DNA of 64,000 nt from Xylocopa sonorina. Taxonomy: Eukaryota > Arthropoda > Insecta > Hymenoptera > Apidae. Positions 1-13,900 of this stretch are shown here, one piece after another; position 1 is the stretch's first letter; each line of letters opens with the position of its first letter. Location: assembly GCF_050948175.1 (NCBI RefSeq), contig NW_027490441.1:62001-126000 (forward strand), written 5' to 3'. The position numbers were made by a program, and so were the translations under genes. Below the pieces are notes generated by a model. That model worked only from the letters and a program-made list of their open reading frames with translations. It ran no database searches and was not told the DNA's origin.

Positions 1-2669
1 TCGTGATAAGATATAATATTCAGCGCGAAGTGTCATGTACACCTCGTATTCACTTCAAAAGAATGTAAGTGCGGCACTTCCATGCTAGGAAATAGCGTTT
101 GCTGATGTCTCCGCATCCATGCCATAGAGTTCCAATGCTTCATAAAACGCGATATCGCATCTCTCTTCTATGTTTCATGATAAGATATAATATTCATTGC
201 GAAGTGACATGTATACCTCGCATTCACAACAAAAGAATGAAAATGCGACACTTCAATGCTAGGATATAGCGTCTGCAGATGTCTACGCGTCGAGGCAATA
301 GAGTTCTAATGCTTCTTAGATTGCGATATCGCATCTCATTTCTATGTTTCATTATAAGATATAATATTCATTGCGAAGTGTCATGTATACCTCGTATTCA
401 CATCAAAAGAATGTAAATGCGACTATTCCATGCTAGGGCATAGCGTTTGCAGATGTCTACGTATCGTAGCAATGGAATTCTAATGCTTCTCAAAACGCGA
501 TATCGCATCTCATTTCTATGTTTCGCTATAAGTTATAATATTCATTGCGAAGTGTCATGTATACCTCGTGTACACTTCAAAAGAATGTAAATGCGACTAT
601 TCCTTGCTAGGAAATAGCGCTTGCAGATGTCTACGTTTCGTAGCAGTAGTGTTCTAATGCTTCTCAAAACGCGATATCGCATCTCATTTCTATGCTTCAT
701 GATAAGATATAATATTCATTGCGAAGTGTCATGTATACCTCGTATTCACTTCAAAAGAATGTAATTGCGACACTTCCATGCTAGGAAATAGTGTCTGCAG
801 ATGTCTACGCGTCGAGGCAATAAGGTTCTAATGCTTCTTAAAACGCGATATCGCAACTCACTTCTATGATTCACGATAAGATATAATATTCATTGCGAAG
901 TGTTATGTATACCTCGTATTCACTGCAATAGAATGTAAATGCGACTATTCGTTGCTAGGAAATAGCATTTGCAGATGCCTACGTATCGTAGCAATAGAGT
1001 TCTAATGCTACTTAAATCTCGATATCTCATCTCATTTATATGTTTCGTGATAAGTTATAATATTCATTCCGAAGTGTCATGTATACCTCGAATTCACATC
1101 AAAAGAATGTAAGTGCGACACTTCCATGCTAGGAAATAGCGTCTGCAGATGTCTACGCGTCGAGGCAATAGAGTTCTAATGCCTCTTAGATCGCGATATC
1201 GCATCTCATTTCTATGTTACATTAGAAGAAATAATATTCATTGCGAAGTGTCATGTATACCTCGTATTCACATCAAAAGAATGTAAAAGCGACTATTCCT
1301 TGCTAGGGCATAGCGTTTGCAGATGCCTACGTATCGTAGCAATTGGTTTCTAATGCTTCTTAGATCGCGATATCGCATCTCATTTCTATGTTTCGTGATA
1401 AGTTTTAATATTCATTCCGAAGTGTCATGTATACCTCGAATTCACTTCAAAAGAATGTAAATGCGACTATTGCTTGCTAGGAAATAGCATTTGCAGATGC
1501 CTACGTATCGTAGCAATAGAGTTCTAATGCTTCTTAGATCGCGATATCGCATCTCATTTCTATGTTTCGTGATAAGTTATAATATTCATTCCGAAGTGTC
1601 ATGTATACCTCGAATTCACTTCAAAAGAATGTAAGTGCGACACTTCCATGCTAGGAAATAGCGTCTCCAGATGTCTACGCGTCAAGGCAATAAGGTTCTA
1701 ATGCTTCTTAAAACGCGATATGGCATCTCACTTCTATGATTCATGATAAGATATAATATTCATTACGAAGTGTCATGTATACCTCGTATTCACTTCAAAA
1801 GAATGTAAATGCGACTATTCGTTGCTAGGAAATAGCGTTTGCAGATGCCTACGTATCGTAGCAATAGAGTTCTCATGCTCCTTAGATCGCGATATAGCAT
1901 CTCATTTTTATGTTTCGTGATAAGTTATAATATTCATTGCGAAGTGTCATGTAAACCTCGAATTCATTTCAAAAGAATGTAAATGCGACTATTGCTTGCT
2001 AGGAAATAGCGTTTGCAGATATCTCCACATCGAGGCAATAGGGTTCTAATGCTTCTTAAAACGCGATATCGCATCTCACTTATATGTTACATGATAAGAT
2101 ATAATGTTCATTGTGAAGTGTCATGTATACCTCGTGTTCACTTCAAAAGAATGTAAATGCGAATCTTCCTTGCTAGGAAATAGCATTTGCAGATGCCTAC
2201 GTATCGTAGCAATAGAGTTCTAATGCTTCTTAGATCGCGATATCGCACCTCATTTCTATGTTTCGTGATAAGTTATAATATTCATTCCGAAGTGTCATGT
2301 ATACCTCGAATTCACTTCAAAAGAATGTAAGTGCGACACTTCCATGCTAGGAAATAGCGTCTGCAGATGTCTACGCGTCAAGGCAATAAGGTTCTAATGC
2401 TTCTTAAAACGCGATATGGCATCTCACTTCTATGATTCATGATAAGATATAATATTCATTGCGAAGTGTCATGTATACCTCGCATTCACATCAAAAGAAT
2501 GTAAATGCGACTATTCCTTGCTAGGAAATAGCGTATTCAGATGTCTACGTATCGTAGCAATAGAGTTCTAATGCTTCTTAGATCGCGATATCGCATCTCA
2601 TTTATATGTTTCGTGATAAGATATAATATCCATTGCGAAGTGTTATGTATATCTCGTATTCAATTCAAA
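1..2669 (+). repeat. Left-end satellite segment with a 696-bp tetramer repeat
   Basis: About 15 monomers. A marker variant (GCGTCTG/CCAGATGTCTACGCG) recurs at 269, 791, 1139, 1661 and 2357, so spacings are 3, 2, 3 and 4 monomers. The last two copies, with their flanks (about 1,470-1,800 and 2,170-2,500), are near-identical over two monomers, including the shared rare changes GGCAATAAGG and GATATGGCATC. This is a local 4-monomer (696-bp) unit rather than a long regular HOR. Other monomers in the segment carry GACTATTCC or GACTATTGC in place of GACACTTCC. Confidence 0.8.
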
Positions 2670-5600
2670 AGAATGTAAACACTACATGTCCATGCTAGGA
2701 AATAGCGATTGCAGATGTCTACGTATCGTAGCAGTCGAGTTCTAATGCTTCTCAAAACGCGATATCGCGTCTCATTTCTATGTTTCATGGTAAGATATAA
2801 TATTCATTGTGAAGTTTCACATATACCTCGTATTCACTTCAAATGAATGTAAATGCGACACTTCAATTATAGGAAATAGCGTTTGCAGATATCTTCGTAG
2901 CGTAGCAACAGCGTACTAGCACTTCTTAAAATACGATGTCGCATCTCATTTCTATGTTTCATGATAAGATATAATATTCATTGCGAAGTGTGATGTATGC
3001 CTCCTATTCACTTCAAAAGAATGTAAATGCGACACTTCCTTGCTAGGAAATAGCGTCTCCAGATATCTACGCATCGTAGCAATAGAATACTAATGCTTCT
3101 TAAAACGGGATATCGCATCTCATTCCCATGTTTCATGACAAGATATAATATTCATTGCGAAGTGTCATGTGTTCCTCGTACTCACTTCAAAAGAATGTAA
3201 ATGCGACACTTACTTGCAAGGAAATAGCGTTTCCAGGTGTCTAAGTAACGAAACAATAGATTTCTAATGCTTCTTAAAACGTGATGTCGCACCTCATTTC
3301 TCTGTTTTATTATAAGGTATAATATTCATTGCGAAGAGTCATGTATTCCTCGTATTCACTTCAAAAGAAAGTAAATGCGACACTTCCTTCCTAGGAAATA
3401 GCGTTCGCAGATGTCTCCGTAACCAAGCAATAGAATTCTAATACTTCTTAAATCGCGATATCGCATTTCATTTCTATGTATCGTGATAAGGTATAACATA
3501 TATTGTAGAGTGTTATGTATACCGCTTATTCACTTCAAAAGAATGTAAATGCGACACTACCTTGCTAGGAAATAGCGTTTGCAGATGTCTACGTATCGAA
3601 GCAATAGTGTTCTAATGCTTCTTATAACGCGATATCGAATCTCAATTGTATGTTTCATGATAAGATATAATATTCATTACGAAGTGTCATGTATGCCTCG
3701 TTTTCACTTCAAATGAATGTAAATGCGACACTTCCTTGCTAGGAAATAGCGTTTGCAGATGTCTACGTATCGGAGCAATAGAGTTCTAACGCTCCATAAG
3801 ACGCGATATCGCATCTCATTTCTATGTTCCATGGTATGATATAATATTCATTGCGAAATGTCATGTATACCTCTTACTCACTAAAAAGGAATGTAAATGC
3901 GACATTTTCTTGCTAGGAAATAGCGTTTGCAGATGCCTACGTATCGAAGCAATAAGGTTCTAATGCTTCTTATAACACGATATCGAATCTCAATTGTATG
4001 TTTCATGATAAGATATAATATTCATTACGAAGTGTCATGTATACCTCGTTTTCACTTCAAATGAATGTAAATGCGACACTTCCTTGCTAGGAAATAGCGT
4101 TTGCAGAAGTCTCCGTATCGAAGCAACAGTGTTCTAATGCTTCTTAAAACGCGATATAGAGTTTACCTCGTATTCACTTCAAACGAATGTAAATGCGATA
4201 CATCCTTGCTGGGCAATTGCGTTTGCAGGTGTCTACGTATCGTAGCAATAGAGTTCTAACGCTTCTTAAGACGCGATATCGCATTTCATTTCTATGTTTC
4301 AAGATATGATACAATATTCATTGCGAAAGTTCATGTATACCTCGTACTCACTACAAGGGAATGTAAATGCTACACTTCCTTGCTAGGAAATAGCGTTTGC
4401 AGATGTCTCCGTATCGAAGCAATAGTGTTCTAATGCTTCTTAAAACGCGATATATAGTTTACCTCGTATTCACTTCAAATGAATGTAAATGCGATACACC
4501 CTTGCTGGGCAATTGCGTTTGCAGGTGTCTACGTATCCTAGCAATAGAGTTCTAACGCTTCTTAAGACGCGATATCGCATTTCATTTCTATGTTTCAAGA
4601 TATGATACAATATTCATTGCGAAATTTCATGTATACCTCGTACTCACTACAAGGGAATGTAAATGCGACACTTCCTTGCTAGGAAATAGCGTTTGCAGAT
4701 GTCTCCGTATCGAAGCAATATCGTTCTAATGCTTCTTAAAACGCGATATCGCATCTCATTTCTATGTTTCATGGTAAGATATAATATTCATTGCGAAGTG
4801 TCATGTATACATCGTATTCACCACAAACGAATGTAAATGCGACACTTCCTTGCTAGGAAATAGCGTTTGCTGATGTCTGCGTATCCAAGCAATAGATTTC
4901 TGATGCTTCTTAAAACGCGATATCCCATCTCTCTTCTATGTATCATGATTAGATATTAGATGTAAATGCGACACTTCCTTGATGGGAAAAAAGGGTGTGC
5001 AGATGTCTACGTATCGAGGCAATAGAGTTCTAATGATTCTTAAAACGCGATATCGCATTTCAATACTATGTTTCATGATAAGATATAATACTCATAGCGA
5101 AGTGTCATGTGTACCTCGTACTCTCTTCAATAGAATGTAAATGCTACACTTCCATGCTAGGAAATAGCGTTTGGAGATGTCTACGTATCGAAGCAATAGT
5201 GTTCTAATGCTTCTCATAACGCGATATCGAATCTCAATTGTATGTTTCATGATAAGATATAATATTCATTGCGAAGTGTCATGTATGCCTCGTATTCACA
5301 CCAAAAGAATGTAAATGCGACACATCCGTGCTGGGAATTAGCGTTTCCAGATGTCTACGTATCGTAGCAATAGAGTTCTAATGATTCTTAAATCGCGATA
5401 TCGCATCTCACTGCTATGTTTCATGATGAGATATAATATTCATTGCGCAGTGTCATGTATACCTGGTATTCACTTCGAAACAATGTAAATGCGCCACTTC
5501 CTTGCTAGGAAATAGCGTTTGCAGCTTTCTAAGTATCGTAGCAATGGAGTTCTATTGCTTTCTAAATCGCGATATCGCATCGCATTTCTGTATTTCATGA

Positions 5601-6520
5601 TAAGATACAATATTCATCGCCAAGTGTCATGTATACCTCGCATACATTTCAAATGAATGTAAATGCGACATTTCCTTCTAGGAAATAGCGTTTGCAGATG
5701 TCTATGTATCGTAGCAATAAAGTTCTAATGCTTCTTAAATCGCGATATCGCATATCATTTCTATGTTTCATGATAAGATATAATATTCATTGCGATGTGT
5801 CATGTATACCTCGCATACACTTCAAATGAATGTAAATGGGACATTTCCTTCTACGAAATAGCGTTTGCAGATGTCTACGTATCGTAGCAATAGTGTTCTA
5901 ATGCTTCTTAAAACGCGATATCGCATCTCGCTTCTATGTTTCATGTTAAGATATATTATTCATTGCGAAGTGTCATGTATATCTCGTATTCACTTCAAAA
6001 GAATGTAAATGCGAACCTTCCATGCTAGGAAATAGCGTTTGCAGATGTCTACGTATCGTAGCAATAGAGTTCTAATTCTTCCTAGAACGCGATATCGCAT
6101 TTCATTTCTATATTTCATGATAAAATATGATTGTCATTGCGAAGTGTTATGTATACCTCGTTCACACTTCAAAAGAATGCAAATGCCACACTTTCTCACT
6201 AGGAAATCGCGTTTCCAGATGTCTACGTATCGTAGAAAAAGAGTCCTAATGCTTCTTAAAACGAGATGTCGCATTTCATTTCCATGTTTCGTGATAAGAT
6301 ATAATATTCATTACGAAGTGTCATGTATACCTCGTATTCCGTTCAAAAGAATGTAAATGCGACACTTCCTTAATAGGATATAGCGTTTGCAGATGTCTTC
6401 GTACCGTAGCAGTAGAGTTCTAATGCTCCTTAAATCGCAATATCGCATCTCTTTTCTATGTTTCGTGATAAGATATAATATTCACTGCGAAGTGTCATGT
6501 ATACCTCGTATTCACTTGAA
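2670..6520 (+). repeat. 3,852-bp tandem duplication, copy A
   Basis: The copies are joined head-to-tail at the motif GTAAACACTACATGTCCATG (about 2,676 and 6,527). Equivalent points at 2701/6553, 3541/7393 and 4941/8793 are all exactly 3,852 bp apart. Copy A holds about 23 monomers minus deletions: two monomers that lack 52 bp (seams at 4,151 and 4,447) and one that lacks about 45 bp (near 4,950, GATTAGATATTAGATG). By eye copies A and B differ at scattered single bases only, so the duplication is recent relative to monomer divergence inside it. Confidence 0.9.
4151..4742 (+). repeat. 296-bp dimer subrepeat, two tandem copies (in copy A)
   Basis: Units start at 4,151 and 4,447. Each is one full monomer plus one monomer with a 52-bp deletion joining GCGATATA to GTTTACCTCG (174 + 122 = 296). 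The next equivalent point, 4,743, is an intact monomer. Shared rare variants (GCTGGGCAATTGCG, TTCAAGATATGATACAA) show that the pair was duplicated after the deletion arose. Confidence 0.9.
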
Positions 6521-9500
6521 AAGAATGTAAACACTACATGTCCATGCTAGGAAATAGCGATTGCAGATGTCTACGTATCGTAGCAGTCGATTTCTAATGC
6601 TTCTCAAAACGCGATATCGCATCTCATTTCTATGTTTCATGGTAAGATATAATATTCATTGTGAAGTTTCACATATACCTCGTATTCACTTCAAATGAAT
6701 GTAAATGCGACACTTCAATTATAGGAAATAGCGTTTGCAGATGTCTTCGTATCGTAGCAATAGCGTACTAACACTTCTTAAAATACGATGTCGCATCTCA
6801 TTTCTATGTTTCATGATAAGATATAATATTCATTGCGAAGTGTGATGTATGCCTCCTATTCACTTCAAAAGAATGTAAATGCGACACTTCCTTGCTAGGA
6901 AATAGCGTCTCCAGATATCTACGCATCGTAGCAACAGAATACTAATGCTTCTTAAAACGGGATATCGCATCTCATTCCCATGTTTCATGACAAGATATAA
7001 TATTCATTGCGATGTGTCATGTGTTCCTCGTATTCACTTCAAAAGAATGTAAATGCGGCACTTACTTGCAAGGAAATAGCGTTTCCAGGTGTCTAAGTAA
7101 CGAAACAATAGATTTCTAATGCTTCTTAAAACGTGATGTCGCACCTCATTTCTCTGTTTTATTATAAGGTATAATATTCATTGCGAAGAGTCATGTATTC
7201 CTCGTATTCACTTCAAAAGAAAGTAAATGCGACACTTCCTTCCTAGGAAATAGCGTTCGCAGATGTCTCCGTAACCAAGCAATAGAATTCTAATACTTCT
7301 TAAATCGCGATATCGCATTTCATTTCTATGTATCGTGATAAGGTATAACATATATTGTAGAGTGTTATGTATACCGCTTATTCACTTCAAAAGAATGTAA
7401 ATGCGACACTACCTTGCTAGGAAATAGCGTTTGCAGATGTCTACGTATCGAAGCAATAGTGTTCTAATGCTTCTTATAACGCGATATCGAATCTCAATTG
7501 TATGTTTCATGATAAGATATAATATTCATTACGAAGTGTCATGTATGCCTCGTTTTCACTTCAAATGAATGTAAATGCGACACCTCCTTGCTAGGAAATA
7601 GCGTTTGCAGATGTCTACGTATCGGAGCAATAGAGTTCTAACGCTCCATAAGACGCGATATCGCATCTCATTTCTATGTTCCATGGTATGATATAATATT
7701 CATTGCGAAATGTCATGTATACCTCTTACTCACTAAAAAGGAATGCAAATGCGACATTTTCTTGCTAGGAAATAGCGTTTGCAGATGCCTACGTATCGAA
7801 GCAATAATGTTCTAATGCTTCTTATAACACGATATCGAATCTCAATTGTATGTTTCATGATAAGATATAATATTCATTACGAAGTGTCATGTATACCTCG
7901 TTTTCACTTCAAATGAATGTAAATGCGACACTTCCTTGCTAGGAAATAGCGTTTGCAGATGTCTCCGTATCGAAGCAACAGTGTTCTAATGCTTCTTAAA
8001 ACGCGATATAGAGTTTACCTCGTATTCACTTCAAACGAATGTAAATGCGATACATCCTTGCTGGGCAATTGCGCTTGCAGGTGTCTACGTATCGTAGCAA
8101 TAGAGTTCTAACGCTTCTTAAGACGCGATATCGCATTTCATTTCTATGTTTCAAGATATGATACAATATTCATTGCGAAATTTCATGTATACCTCGTACT
8201 CACTACAAGGGAATGTAAATGCTACACTTCCTTGCTAGGAAATAGCGTTTGCAGATGTCTCCGTATCGAAGCAATAGTGTTCTAATGCTTCTTAAAACGC
8301 GATATAGAGTTTACCTCGTATTCACTTCAAATGAATGTAAATGCGATACACCCTTGCTGGGCAATTGCGTTTGCAGGTGTCTACGTATCGTAGCAATAGA
8401 GTTCTAACGCTTCTTAAGACGCGATATCGCATTTCATTTCTATGTTTCAAGATATGATACAATATTCATTGCGAAATTTTATGTATACCTCGTACTCACT
8501 ACAAGGGAATGTAAATGCGACACTTCCTTGCTAGGAAATAGCGTTTGCAGATGTCTCCGTATCGAAGCAATATCGTTCTAATGCTTCTTAAAACGCGATA
8601 TCGCATCTCATTTCTATGTTTCATGGTAAGATATAATATTCATTGCGAAGTGTCATGTATACATCGTATTCACCACAGACGAATGTAAATGCGACACTTC
8701 CTTGCTAGGAAATAGCGTTTGCTGATGTCTACGTATCCAAGCAATAGATTTCTCATGCTTCTTAAAACGCGATATCCCATCTCCCTTCTATGTATCATGA
8801 TTAGATATTAGATGTAAATGCGACACTTCCTTGATGGGAAAAAAGGGTGTGCAGATGTCTACGTATCGAGGCAATAGAGTTCTAATGATTCTTAAAACGC
8901 GATATCGCATTTCAATACTATGTTTCATGATAAGATATAATACTGATAGCGAAGTGTCATGTGTACCTCGTACTCTCTTCAATAGAATGTAAATGCTACA
9001 CTTCCATGCAAGGAAATAGCGTTTGGAGATGTCTACATATCGAAGCAATAGTGTTCTAATGCTTCTCATAACGCGATATCGAATCTCAATTGTATGTTTC
9101 ATGATAAGATATAATATTCATTGCGAAGTGTCATGTATGCCGCGTATTCACATCAAAAGAATGTAAATGCGACACATCCGTGCTGGGAAATAGCGTTTCC
9201 AGATGTCTACGTATCGTAGCAATAGAGTTCTAATGATTCTTAAATCGCGATATCGCATCTCACTTCTATGTTTCATGATAAGATATAATATTCATTGCGC
9301 AGTGTCATGTATACCTGGTATTCACTTCGAAACAATGTAAATGCGCCACTTCCTTGCTAGGAAATAGCGTTTGCAGATTTCTAAGTATCGTAGCAATGGA
9401 GTTCTAATGCTTTCTAAATCGCGATAACGCATCGCATTTCTGTATTTCATGATAAGATACAATATTCATCGCGAAGTGTCATGTATACCTCGCATACATT

Positions 9501-10900
9501 TCAAATGAATGTAAATGCGACATTTCCTTCTAGGAAATAGCGTTTGCAGATGTCTATGTATCGTAGCAATAAAGTTCTAATGCTTCTTAAATCGCGATAT
9601 CGCATATCATTTCTATGTTTCAAGATAAGATATAATATTCATTGCGAAGTGTCATGTATACCTCGCATACACTTCAAATGAATGTAAATGGGACATTTAC
9701 TTCTACGAAATAGCGTTTGCAGATGTCTACGTATCGTAGCAATAGAGTTCTAATGATTCTTAAATCGCGATATCGCATATCATTTCTATGTTTCGTGATA
9801 AGATATAATATTCATTGCGAAGTGTCATGTATACCTCGTATTTACTTCAAAAGAATGTTAATGCGACACTTTCCTGCTAGGAAACAGCGTTTGCAGATCT
9901 CTACGTATCGAAGCAATGGTGTTCTAATGCTTCTTAAAACGGGATATCGCATCTCAATTCTATGTTTCATGATAAGATATAATATTCATTGCGAAGTGTT
10001 ATGTATACCTCGTACTACCTTCCAAAGAATGTGAATGCGACACTTGCTTGCTAGGAAATAGCGTTTGCAGATGTCTACGTATCGTAGCAATAGAGTTCTA
10101 ATGCTTCTTAAAACTAGATGTCGCATTTCATTTCTATGTTTCGCGATAAGATATAATATTCATTTTGGAGTGTTATGTATACCTCGTATTCACTTCAAAA
10201 GAATGATAATGCGACACTTCCTTACTAGGAAATATTGTTTGCAGATGTCTACGTATCGTAGCAATAGTGTTCTAATGCTTCTTAAAACGCGATATCGCAT
10301 CTCGCTTCTATGTTTCATGTTAAGATATATTATTCATTGCGAAGTGTCATGTATATCTCGTATTCACTTCAAAAGAATGTAAATGCGAACATTCCATGCT
10401 AGGAAATAGCGTTTGCAGATGTCTACGTATCGTAGCAATAGAATTCTAATTCTTCCTAGAACGCGATATCGCATTTCATTTCTATATTTCATGATAAAAT
10501 ATGATTGTCATTGCGAAGTGTTATGTATACCTCGTTCACACTTCAAAAGAATGCAAATGCCACACTTTCTCACTAGGAAATCGCGTTTCCAGATGTCTAC
10601 GTATCGTAGAAAAAGAGTCCTAATGCTTCCTAAAACGAGATGTCGCATTTCATTTCCATGTTTCGTGATAAGATATAATATTCATTACGAAGTGTCATGT
10701 ATACCTCGTATTCCGTTCAAAAGAATGTAAATGCGACACTTCCTTAATAGGATATAGCGTTTGCAGATGTCTTCGTACCGTAGCAGTAGAGTTCTAATGC
10801 TCCTTAAATCGCAATATCGCATCTCTTTTCTATGTTTCGTGATAAGATATAATATTCACTGCGAAGTGTCATGTATACCTCGTATTCACTTGAAAAGAAT
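6521..10900 (+). repeat. 3,852-bp tandem duplication, copy B, with three extra monomers
   Basis: Copy B repeats copy A in order, including the truncated monomers at 8,003, 8,299 and near 8,802. After about 9.7 kb the offset grows from 3,852 to 4,374 bp (6039 versus 10413). The difference is 522 bp, exactly three monomers, so copy B gained three units (roughly 9.7-10.2 kb) or copy A lost them. Similarity to copy A stops about 10,900: copy A continues with ACTACATGTCC, while copy B continues with GCGTCACTTCCATTATAGG. Confidence 0.88.
8003..8594 (+). repeat. 296-bp dimer subrepeat, two tandem copies (in copy B)
   Basis: Same structure as at 4,151-4,742, with units at 8,003 and 8,299 and an intact monomer at 8,595. 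The offset to the first pair is 3,852 bp throughout, so this pair was carried along by the large duplication. Confidence 0.9.
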
Positions 10901-13900
10901 GTAAATGCGTCACTTCCATTATAGGAAATAGCGTTTGTAGATGTCTCTGCATCGAGGCAATAGGGTCCTAATTCTTCTTAAAACGCGATATCGTATCTCA
11001 CTTCTATGTTTCATGATAGACATAATATTCATTACGAAGTGTCATGTATACGTAGTATTCACTTCAAAAGAAAGTAAATGCGACACTTCCTTGCTAGGAA
11101 GTAGCATTTACAGAGGTCTACGTATCGTAGCAATGGAGCTCGAATGCTTCTCAAAACGCGGTATCGCATCTCATTTCTATGTTTCGTGATATGATACAAT
11201 ATTCAATGCGAAGTGACATGTATACCTCGTATTCACTTCAAAAGAATGTAAATGTGACACTTCCATGATAGGAAATAGCGTTTGCAGATGTCGCCGCATC
11301 GAGGCAATAGGGTCCTAATTCTTCTTAAAACGCGATATCGCATCTCACTTCTATGTTTCATGATAAGATATAATGTTCATTGCGAAGAGTCATGTATACC
11401 TGGTACTCACTTCAAAAGAATGTAAATGCGACACCTCCTTGCTAGGAAATAGCGTTTGCAGATCTCTACGTATCGAAGCAATAGTGTTCTAATGCTTCTC
11501 AAAACGCTATATCGCATCTCATTTCTATGTTTCATGATAAGATATAATATTCATTCTGAACTGTCATGTATACCTCGTATTCACTTAAGAAGAATGTAAA
11601 TGCGTCTATTCCTTGCTAGGAAATAGCGTTTGCATATGTCTGGGTATCGTAGCAATAGATTTCTAATGGTTCTCAAAGCGCGATTGCGCATCCCATTTCT
11701 ATGCTTCATGGTAAGTTATAATATTCCTTACGAAGTGTCACGTATAGTTTGTATTCACTTCAAAAGAAGGTAAATGCGACACTTCCTTGCTAGGAAATAG
11801 CGTTTGCAGATGTCTCCGTGTCGAAGCAATAGAGTTCTAGTGCTTCTCAAGACGCGATATCGCATCTTTTTTCTTTGTTTCATGATAAGATATAACATTC
11901 ATTGCGAAGTGTCATGCATACCTCGTATTCACGTCAAAAGAATGTAAATGCGACACTTCCATGCTAGGAAATAGCGTTTGAAGATGTCTACGTATCGAAG
12001 CAATAGAGTTCTAATGCTTCTTAAAACGGGATATCGCATCTCAATTCTATGTTTCATGATAAGATATAATATTCATTGCGAAGTGTCATGTATACCTCGT
12101 ATTCACTTCAAAAGAATGTAAATGCGACACTTCGTTGCTAGGAAGTAGCGTTTGCAGGTGTCCGCGTATCGTCGCAATAGAGTTCTAATGCTTTTTAAAA
12201 CGGGATATCGCATCTCAATCGTATGTTTCATGTTAAGATATAATATTCATTGCGAAGTGTCATGTATACCTCGTTTTCACTTCAAAAGAAAGTAAATTCG
12301 ACACTTCCATGCTACGAAATAGCGTTTGCAGATGTCTACGTTTCGATGCAATAGAGTTCTAATGCTGCTTAAAACGACATGTCGCATTTCATTTCTATGT
12401 TTCGTGATAAGATATAATGTTCATTGCCAAGTGCCATGTATGCCTCGTATTCACTTCAAAAGAATGTAAATGCGACACTTTCATGATAGGAAATAGCGTC
12501 TGCAGATGTCTCCGCATCGAGGCAATAGGGTCCTAATTCTTCTTAAAACGCGATATCGCATCTCATTTGTATGTTCCCTGATAAGGTATAATGTTCATTG
12601 CGAAGTGTCATGTATACCTCGTATTCACATCAAAAGAATGTAAATGCGACACTTAGTTGCTGGGAAATAGCGTTTGCAGATCTCTACGTTTCGATGCAAT
12701 AGAGTTCTAATGCTTCTTAAAACGGGATATCGCATCTCATTCCTATGTTTCATGGTAAGTTACAATATTCATTGCGAAGTGTCATGTACACCTCGTACTC
12801 ACTTCAAAAGCTTGTAAATGCGACACTTCCATGCTAGGAAATAGCGTTTGCAGATGTCTCCGCATCGTGGCCATAGAGTTCTAATGGATCTTAAATCGCG
12901 ATATCGCATCTCATATCCATGTTTCGTGATAAGATTTAATATTCATTGCGAAGTGTCATGTATAACTCGTATTCCGTTCAAAAGAATGTAAATGCGACAC
13001 TTCCTTGCTAGGAAATTGCGTTTGCAGATATCTTCGTATCGTAGCAATAGAGTTCTAATGCTACTTAAATCGCTATATCGCATCCCATTTCTATGTTTCG
13101 TGATAAGATATAATGTTCATTGCGAAGTGTCATGTATACCTCGTATTGACTTCACAAGAATGGAACTGCGACTATTCCCTGCTAGGATATAGCGCTTGCA
13201 GATGTCTCTGTATCGAAGTAGTAGAGTTCTGGTGCTTCTTAAATCCCGATGTCGCATTTCATTACTATGTTTCATGATAGGGTATTTCATTCATTGTGGA
13301 GTATTATGTATACCACGTACTCACTTCAAAAGAATCTAATTGCGACACTTCCTTCCTGTCAAATAGCCTTTGCAGATGTCTCCGTATCGAAGCAGTAGAG
13401 TTCTGCTGCTTCTTAAAACGCGATATCGCATCTCATTTCTATGTTTCATGATAGGATATAATATTAACTGCGAAGTGTCATGTATACCACGCATACACTT
13501 CAAATGAATGTAAATGCGACATTTCCTTGCTAGGAACTAGCGTTTGCAGTTGTCTACGTATCGTAGCAATGGTGTTCTAATGCTTCTTAAAACGCGATAT
13601 CGCATCTCATTTCTATGTTTCATGATAGGATATAATACTAACTGCGAAGTGTCATGTATACCACGCATGCACTTCAAATGAATGTAAATGCGACATTTCC
13701 TTGCTAGGAACTAGCGTTTGCAGTTGTCTACGTATCGTAGCAATAGAGTTCTAATGCTTCTTAAATCGCGATATCGCATCTCATTTCTACGTTTCAAGAT
13801 AAGATATGATATTCATTACGAAGTGTCATGTATACCTCGTATTCACTTCAAAAGAATGTAAATGCGCCACTTCCTTGCTTGGAAGTAGCGCTTGCAGATT

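Noticed and set aside
6039..6356. Arginine-rich open frames of about 60-150 residues throughout the satellite (for example 6,039-6,356; 14,887-15,345 minus; 59,344-59,646) as protein genes
   Set aside because: They recur at multiples of 174 bp, exist on both strands, begin and end at satellite landmarks, and show no domain. They follow from a monomer length divisible by three.
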